The notes beneath the pieces were generated by a model. The model did not search any database, was not told the DNA's origin, and was given only the letters and a program-made list of their open reading frames with translations. From Clostridia bacterium (GTDB taxonomy: Bacteria; Bacillota; Clostridia; Christensenellales; Aristaeellaceae), in NCBI GenBank assembly GCA_017471125.1, contig JAFUWR010000351.1, forward strand, positions 1 through 9,083: a stretch of DNA of 9,083 nt, in the 5' to 3' direction. Positions 6,711-9,083 of this stretch are shown piece after piece (within the stretch, counting starts at the first letter, position 1; every line of letters starts with the position of its first letter). The position numbers and the translations under genes were made by a program.

Positions 6711-6739
6711 ATTATAAAAGAAAACCCCTTGAAAATCAA
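6711..6739 (-). promoter_or_regulatory. Sigma-A promoter for the membrane protein gene, with overlapping dyad
   Basis: On the minus strand TTGATT (6739-6734), a 17-base spacer and a perfect TATAAT (6716-6711) lie just upstream of the ribosome binding site and ATG 6687, giving a very short leader. A 7-bp dyad CCCTTGA-AAA-TCAAGGG (6726-6742) covers the -35 and could be an operator. It could also act as a minus-strand terminator, since GTTTTCTTTT follows. Confidence 0.6.
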
Positions 6740-6775
6740 GGGCTGACCTCATCCTTGCCATTGTGTGTTTTTCGC

Positions 6776-6804
6776 TTGTCTTTGAGGGCGAATCGAGGTA
6801 TAAT
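6776..6804 (+). promoter_or_regulatory. Sigma-A promoter for the XRE-HTH gene
   Basis: TTGTCT (6776-6781), a 17-base spacer and a perfect TATAAT (6799-6804) precede the ATG at 6837, with AGGAA at 6826-6830. It is divergent from the promoter at 6711-6739; the two -35 elements are 36 bases apart, so a regulator bound between them could affect both. Confidence 0.62.
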
Positions 6805-6836
6805 AGACCATATCACACCAGAGGCAGGAAACGCTG

Positions 6837-7601
6837 ATGCAGACGTTTGGAGAGCAATTGACCGCCGCCCGCAAGGCAAAGGGCATGACGCAGGACGCGC
6901 TTGCAAAAGCCGCCGCCGTCACGCGCCAGACCATTTCAAGCTGGGAGCGCGGGCGCACGATTCCCGATATAGATACGGTTCGCCGCCTGTCCGATATTCT
7001 CGGCGCTGATTTAATACAGGTGGACGAGGGACAGAGCGCCGCGCCCATTGTAGAAGCTGCGCCGGAGGTCGAGGAACAGACCGCGCCGGCGGCGGCAGGC
7101 AGGCGGCAGATTAAGAAGCGGTGGATGATCGCAGGCGCGGCGGCGCTGGTCTGCGTTGTTCTGTTGGTCTTTCTGTTGTTCCCCCGCAAGAGCGCGCCTG
7201 CGGGCGGCGGGGACGGCTTCAACGCAGAATACTACCAACAGGAAACACCGAACGAGGCGGGCAAGGCTTACATAGCCTTCGACAACAGGATTTGGGATGA
7301 GACGGGCGACAATAGCGTTTATCAATGCTATGAGTTTAAGATGTTTGAGAAAAACGGCGTCGCCTTTACTATAACACACGTCGAGGTCGAGTTGTTGGGG
7401 AAATCGGGCGCTGTCCGTTCGGCGACGCTCAACGCCAGCGATTTGCAGGCGAACAGCATAAACGGCGATATTGCCCCCTATGGCAGCACGACCATTACAG
7501 GAGGATTCCCGAAGGGCGAGTTTTTGCGCGGCGGGATCGCCGTCTATGGGAATGACGCAAACGGAGCGCCGCTGACCTTCTATTCCCTGATAGAGTTCTG
7601 A
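6837..7601 (+). CDS. XRE-family HTH protein with single transmembrane anchor and extracytoplasmic domain, 254 aa
   Basis: This is a probable membrane-tethered DNA-binding protein. Residues 5-60 are an XRE/Cro-type helix-turn-helix (MTQDALAKAAAVTRQTISSW, then ERGRTIPDIDTVRRLSDIL). An acidic, Ala/Pro-rich linker follows at about 62-88, then a basic stop (GRRQIKKRW), one hydrophobic helix (about 97-115) and a positively charged FPRKS edge. A Gly-rich hinge leads to an outer domain of about 125 residues (130-254), rich in beta-type segments such as AFTITHVEVELLGKSG and GGIAVYGND, with no recognised signature. The positive charge on both sides of the helix makes the topology less certain, but the N-terminal HTH must be cytoplasmic. 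ATG 6837 has AGGAA 6 bases upstream and its own promoter. Base composition is less GC-rich than the genes to the left. Targets are unknown; the divergent membrane protein gene and its own promoter are candidates. Confidence 0.85.
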   Translation: MQTFGEQLTAARKAKGMTQDALAKAAAVTRQTISSWERGRTIPDIDTVRRLSDILGADLIQVDEGQSAAPIVEAAPEVEEQTAPAAAGRRQIKKRWMIAGAAALVCVVLLVFLLFPRKSAPAGGGDGFNAEYYQQETPNEAGKAYIAFDNRIWDETGDNSVYQCYEFKMFEKNGVAFTITHVEVELLGKSGAVRSATLNASDLQANSINGDIAPYGSTTITGGFPKGEFLRGGIAVYGNDANGAPLTFYSLIEF

Positions 7602-7604
7602 TTT

Positions 7605-7637
7605 TCGCCCCATATCGGGGCGATTTTCCATTTTTTT
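7605..7637 (+). terminator. Intrinsic terminator after the HTH gene
   Basis: Perfect 7-bp stem TCGCCCC-ATATC-GGGGCGA (7605-7623) followed by TTTTCCATTTTTTT. It starts four bases after the stop codon at 7599-7601 and separates this gene from the next transcription unit. Confidence 0.88.
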
Positions 7638-7638
7638 G

Positions 7639-7687
7639 ACGATGTAAAGCGTTGCGCAACAGATTGTTGCGTGACATTTTACATCGT
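7639..7687 (+). repeat. Long interrupted dyad upstream of the small membrane protein gene
   Basis: Outer arms ACGATGTAAA (7639-7648) and TTTACATCGT (7678-7687) are perfect 10-bp complements. Inside, CGCAACA (7655-7661) and TGTTGCG (7665-7671) form a 7-bp stem with a GAT loop, separated from the outer arms by a symmetrical 6/6 internal loop. TTTT follows (7688-7691). It could be a second terminator-like structure, an operator pair or a recombination-type site. Confidence 0.75.
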
Positions 7688-7700
7688 TTTTCGTTAAAAT
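7671..7700 (+). promoter_or_regulatory. Candidate promoter inside the dyad for the 7732-8835 gene pair
   Basis: GTGACA (7671-7676, 5 of 6 to the -35 consensus), an 18-base spacer and TAAAAT (7695-7700, 5 of 6 to -10) precede the ATG at 7732. The -35 lies in the right half of the 7639-7687 dyad, so a protein bound to the dyad would compete with RNA polymerase. Confidence 0.5.
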
Positions 7701-7731
7701 GGACGTATCAACAGAGAGAGAAGGGAGGCAA

Positions 7732-8004
7732 ATGCTGATCTATCTTGGGTGGATCGTGGCGGCGTTTCTTGCGGGCGTATTGTTGGCACAGCGCAAGCCC
7801 ACGTTACAGCAGCGGGTCTCAAAGCTGGGGATATTCGCGGGTCGAAGCTATGCCGAGATATTGCGGACGATGGACGCGCCACAGACGGAGACACGGCAGA
7901 CGGACGGGCACACGATCCGCACGTGGCGTAACAGGGATTACAGCATTTCCCTGTTGTTCGACGGGCGGGAGATGTGCCTGGGCGTCGAGGATGAGGGCAA
8001 TTAA
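7732..8004 (+). CDS. Small membrane-anchored protein of unknown function, 90 aa
   Basis: One N-terminal hydrophobic helix (about 2-19, LIYLGWIVAAFLAGVLLA) is followed by a basic segment (QRKPTLQQRVSK) and a soluble domain of about 55 residues. The soluble part reads G-R-S-Y-A-E-I-L-R-T-M-D-A-P, then an acidic turn, TWRNRDYSISLLFD and a short final strand. This helix-then-strands layout recalls the small BamE/SmpA-like and related lipoprotein folds (Gxs-x-E-hhxxhGxP followed by a W/Y-rich strand), but that likeness is only suggestive. By the positive-inside rule the tail may be cytoplasmic. The start ATG 7732 is preferred to the in-frame ATG 7699, because AAGGGAGG lies at 7721-7728 and 7699 would fall in the -10 element. 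It is probably co-transcribed with the gene 21 bases downstream. Confidence 0.68.
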   Translation: MLIYLGWIVAAFLAGVLLAQRKPTLQQRVSKLGIFAGRSYAEILRTMDAPQTETRQTDGHTIRTWRNRDYSISLLFDGREMCLGVEDEGN

Positions 8005-8025
8005 CAAAAACAGGAGGTAATGAAC

Positions 8026-8835
8026 GTGAAGAAGTTGGTTTGTTTGGTGCTGTTGTTATTAGCTGTATTTTCATTTTCGTGTGTTGGATTTATGGAAGGT
8101 GCTTCCTCTTTTGATGAAAGCGTTTTTACCAAAGCTGGTTATACAACCAAGGGTGATATTTTCTCTGGACAAACAATAATATTTAAGCAAGACAAAGATG
8201 TCGTAATGCTCGATTATACTACAAAGCAAGTCACTTGGGGGTTGAAAATCGACACAAAGATTTTTGGCAAAAGTGCAAAGGAAGAGGGTGAAATGCCTGC
8301 TTGGACCGAAGGAGATAAAAGCCAATTTCACAAGAATCAGATAATGACTGACTTCTATCCGTGCATTGTCTATAATTCTTCTCATGAGGTTCCTTATTCA
8401 TTTGTTGTCGCGCTGTCACTCCCTCCAATCGGAGAGAATGAATGGCTTGCCAATCAAGGTCCTTTCGAGGTAATGATTGCTACCGACGAGCACATCTATA
8501 CTTTGAAAAGGTATTTATCAGCAAATACCAGTTTTTACCATGATATTATCTTTATGACCGTAGATGAAGCTTTAATGGAAATGTTCTATGACCTTTCAAA
8601 AAGCAAAGAAAGCGTTATTCGCGCTGTGAGTTTTGATGGAAAGACCCAGGATATTTATCAATATGTTTCTGCGGGTTCTAATAATGGAAAAGCTGTGGGA
8701 GTGCCGATTATCGGTTATAATTGGGCGAAAGAGGTGCAAGATGTCATCGACGCTTGGGAACTGTATGTTCAGGCAGGAGGAACGGCTCAGGACCTTTCAC
8801 CATACGCTAACGCTATTGAGGTCAGGAACAGGTAA
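8026..8835 (+). CDS. AT-rich gene for an exported protein of unknown function, 269 aa
   Basis: The protein has a clear export signal: KK, a hydrophobic core (LVCLVLLLLAVFSF, 4-17) and a possible but non-standard lipobox ending at C19 (SFSC). The mature part of about 245 residues has no recognised motif. It looks mixed alpha/beta, with aromatic-rich strands (YSFVVALSLPPIG, 124-136), a helical stretch (TVDEALMEMFYDLSKSK) and a final WAKEVQDVIDAWELYV helix. The GTG at 8026 is chosen as start because AGGAGG (8012-8017) is 8 bases upstream; the in-frame ATG at 8020 is only two bases from the site. Composition is sharply different from the rest of the window (19 of 60 G/C in 8161-8220), which suggests acquisition by transfer. 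It lies 21 bases after the small membrane protein gene and before a strong terminator, so the two probably form one transcript. Confidence 0.78.
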   Translation: MKKLVCLVLLLLAVFSFSCVGFMEGASSFDESVFTKAGYTTKGDIFSGQTIIFKQDKDVVMLDYTTKQVTWGLKIDTKIFGKSAKEEGEMPAWTEGDKSQFHKNQIMTDFYPCIVYNSSHEVPYSFVVALSLPPIGENEWLANQGPFEVMIATDEHIYTLKRYLSANTSFYHDIIFMTVDEALMEMFYDLSKSKESVIRAVSFDGKTQDIYQYVSAGSNNGKAVGVPIIGYNWAKEVQDVIDAWELYVQAGGTAQDLSPYANAIEVRNR

Positions 8836-8855
8836 CTATAACCCATAAAGGAATC

Positions 8856-8887
8856 ATACAAAAATGGCTGTATAGCCATTTTTGTAT
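8856..8887 (+). terminator. Strong, probably bidirectional terminator
   Basis: A perfect 14-bp stem ATACAAAAATGGCT/AGCCATTTTTGTAT with loop GTAT (8870-8873), 20 bases after the stop at 8835. The A-run on the left arm and T-run on the right arm make it functional in both directions, so it would also block transcription coming from the IS on the right. Confidence 0.88.
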
Positions 8888-8898
8888 ATATTCCATAA

Positions 8899-8976
8899 GA
8901 TTCCATAGAGGACATATTGCCCGCCGATGTTCAGCGGAAATTCAACAGCATGGACGGCGCGAGGGAAACAATGTAA
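8899..8976 (+). pseudogene. Possible gene fragment cut by the IS end
   Basis: After a stop at 8896-8898 an open frame reads D-S-I-E-D-I-L-P-A-D-V-Q-R-K-F-N-S-M-D-G-A-R-E-T-M and stops at TAA (8974-8976), inside the IS terminal repeat. It has protein-like composition and higher GC than the preceding gene, and it has no start with a ribosome binding site. It may be the tail of a gene disrupted by the insertion, or chance. The family is not recognised. Confidence 0.22.
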
Positions 8977-9083
8977 CCGCTAAACAAACCCATGTTCACA
9001 GCGTGGTAAAGCTGGCTTTCAAGCTGTTATTCCACGGGAGGAGATCATCAATATCTGCATTCGGGTCACCCTCAAAGCGATCC
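8973..9083. mobile_element. End of a probable IS66-family insertion sequence (continues past window)
   Basis: The element edge is placed at GTAACCGCTAAACAAACCC (starting 8973), as IS66-family ends typically begin GTAA. It lies 22 bases beyond the stop of a minus-strand frame with an IS66 TnpC-like C-terminus. IS66 elements make 8-bp target duplications; the predicted copy here would be GAAACAAT (8965-8972). The other end is outside the window, so neither the repeat nor the duplication can be confirmed. Confidence 0.55.
8996..9083 (-). CDS. IS66-family transposase, C-terminal fragment (5' part outside window)
   Basis: The last 28 codons of a minus-strand frame read DRFEGDPNADIDDLLPWN followed by NSLKASFTTL and TGA. 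A short acidic stretch ending in LLPW near the C-terminus is what IS66 TnpC transposases in Bacillota commonly show. Only the tail is visible: the catalytic DDE residues and zinc-binding region would lie beyond 9083. Transcription would run toward the AT-rich gene, but the bidirectional terminator at 8856-8887 stands between. The call depends on one short motif plus the adjacent GTAA-type end, so it is moderate. Confidence 0.52.
   Translation of the reverse strand, partial: DRFEGDPNADIDDLLPWNNSLKASFTTL

Noticed and set aside
7011..7631. 206-aa minus-strand open frame opposite the HTH gene
   Set aside because: Antisense to a well-supported gene that has its own promoter, ribosome binding site and terminator.
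8890..8907. Direct repeat ATTCCATA twice with 10-base period
   Set aside because: Too short and in an AT-rich spacer; no third copy or link to the IS edge.

Overview
The window most likely comes from a GC-rich, Gram-positive type bacterium of the Bacillota, probably a gut-type Clostridia lineage. This is an inference. It rests on strong AGGAGG-type ribosome binding sites, sigma-A style promoters, a three-gene polar amino acid ABC transporter, a pair of flavoproteins (BaiN/HI0933 type and COG2509 type) typical of such genomes, and an XRE-HTH protein with a membrane anchor. No rRNA, tRNA or CRISPR array is visible, and no marker gene fixes the genus.

Layout. Positions 1-2086 (+) hold the 3' end of a BaiN/HI0933-type flavoprotein gene that overlaps a COG2509-type FAD-dependent dehydrogenase gene. 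Positions 2087-2280 hold two REP-like hairpin units facing each other, with short-period G/C-run flanks. Positions 2281-3573 (+) encode a two-domain protein: an N-terminal HAD phosphatase fused to a thiamine diphosphokinase. Convergent with it, on the minus strand from 6063 down to 3577, is an amino acid ABC transporter operon. Its order is substrate-binding protein, internal terminator, a third REP-like unit with a G-run tract, permease, ATPase. The operon's probable final terminator lies inside the thiamine diphosphokinase coding sequence at 3366-3388. Next comes a small polytopic membrane protein (6151-6687, -), divergent from an XRE-HTH/transmembrane protein (6837-7601, +).

From about 6.7 kb onward the composition changes. 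The left part is very GC-rich (for example 48 of 60 bases G/C in 1021-1080), while the last full gene is AT-rich (19 of 60 in 8161-8220). This right part looks accessory. It has a membrane-anchored HTH protein, a large dyad overlapping a promoter, a two-gene unit encoding a small membrane-anchored protein and an exported protein of unknown function, a strong terminator, and the end of a probable IS66-family insertion sequence running off the window at 8973-9083.

How the genes fit together. The transporter genes form one import system. The HAD-TPK fusion probably links a phosphatase step with thiamine diphosphate formation; substrate specificity is inferred. The right-hand genes may form a membrane sensing or envelope module, but nothing in the sequence proves a shared function. 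The best candidates for something undescribed are the HAD-TPK fusion, the coding-sequence-embedded terminator, the REP-like family with its G-quadruplex-prone flanks, and the right-hand orphan gene set.
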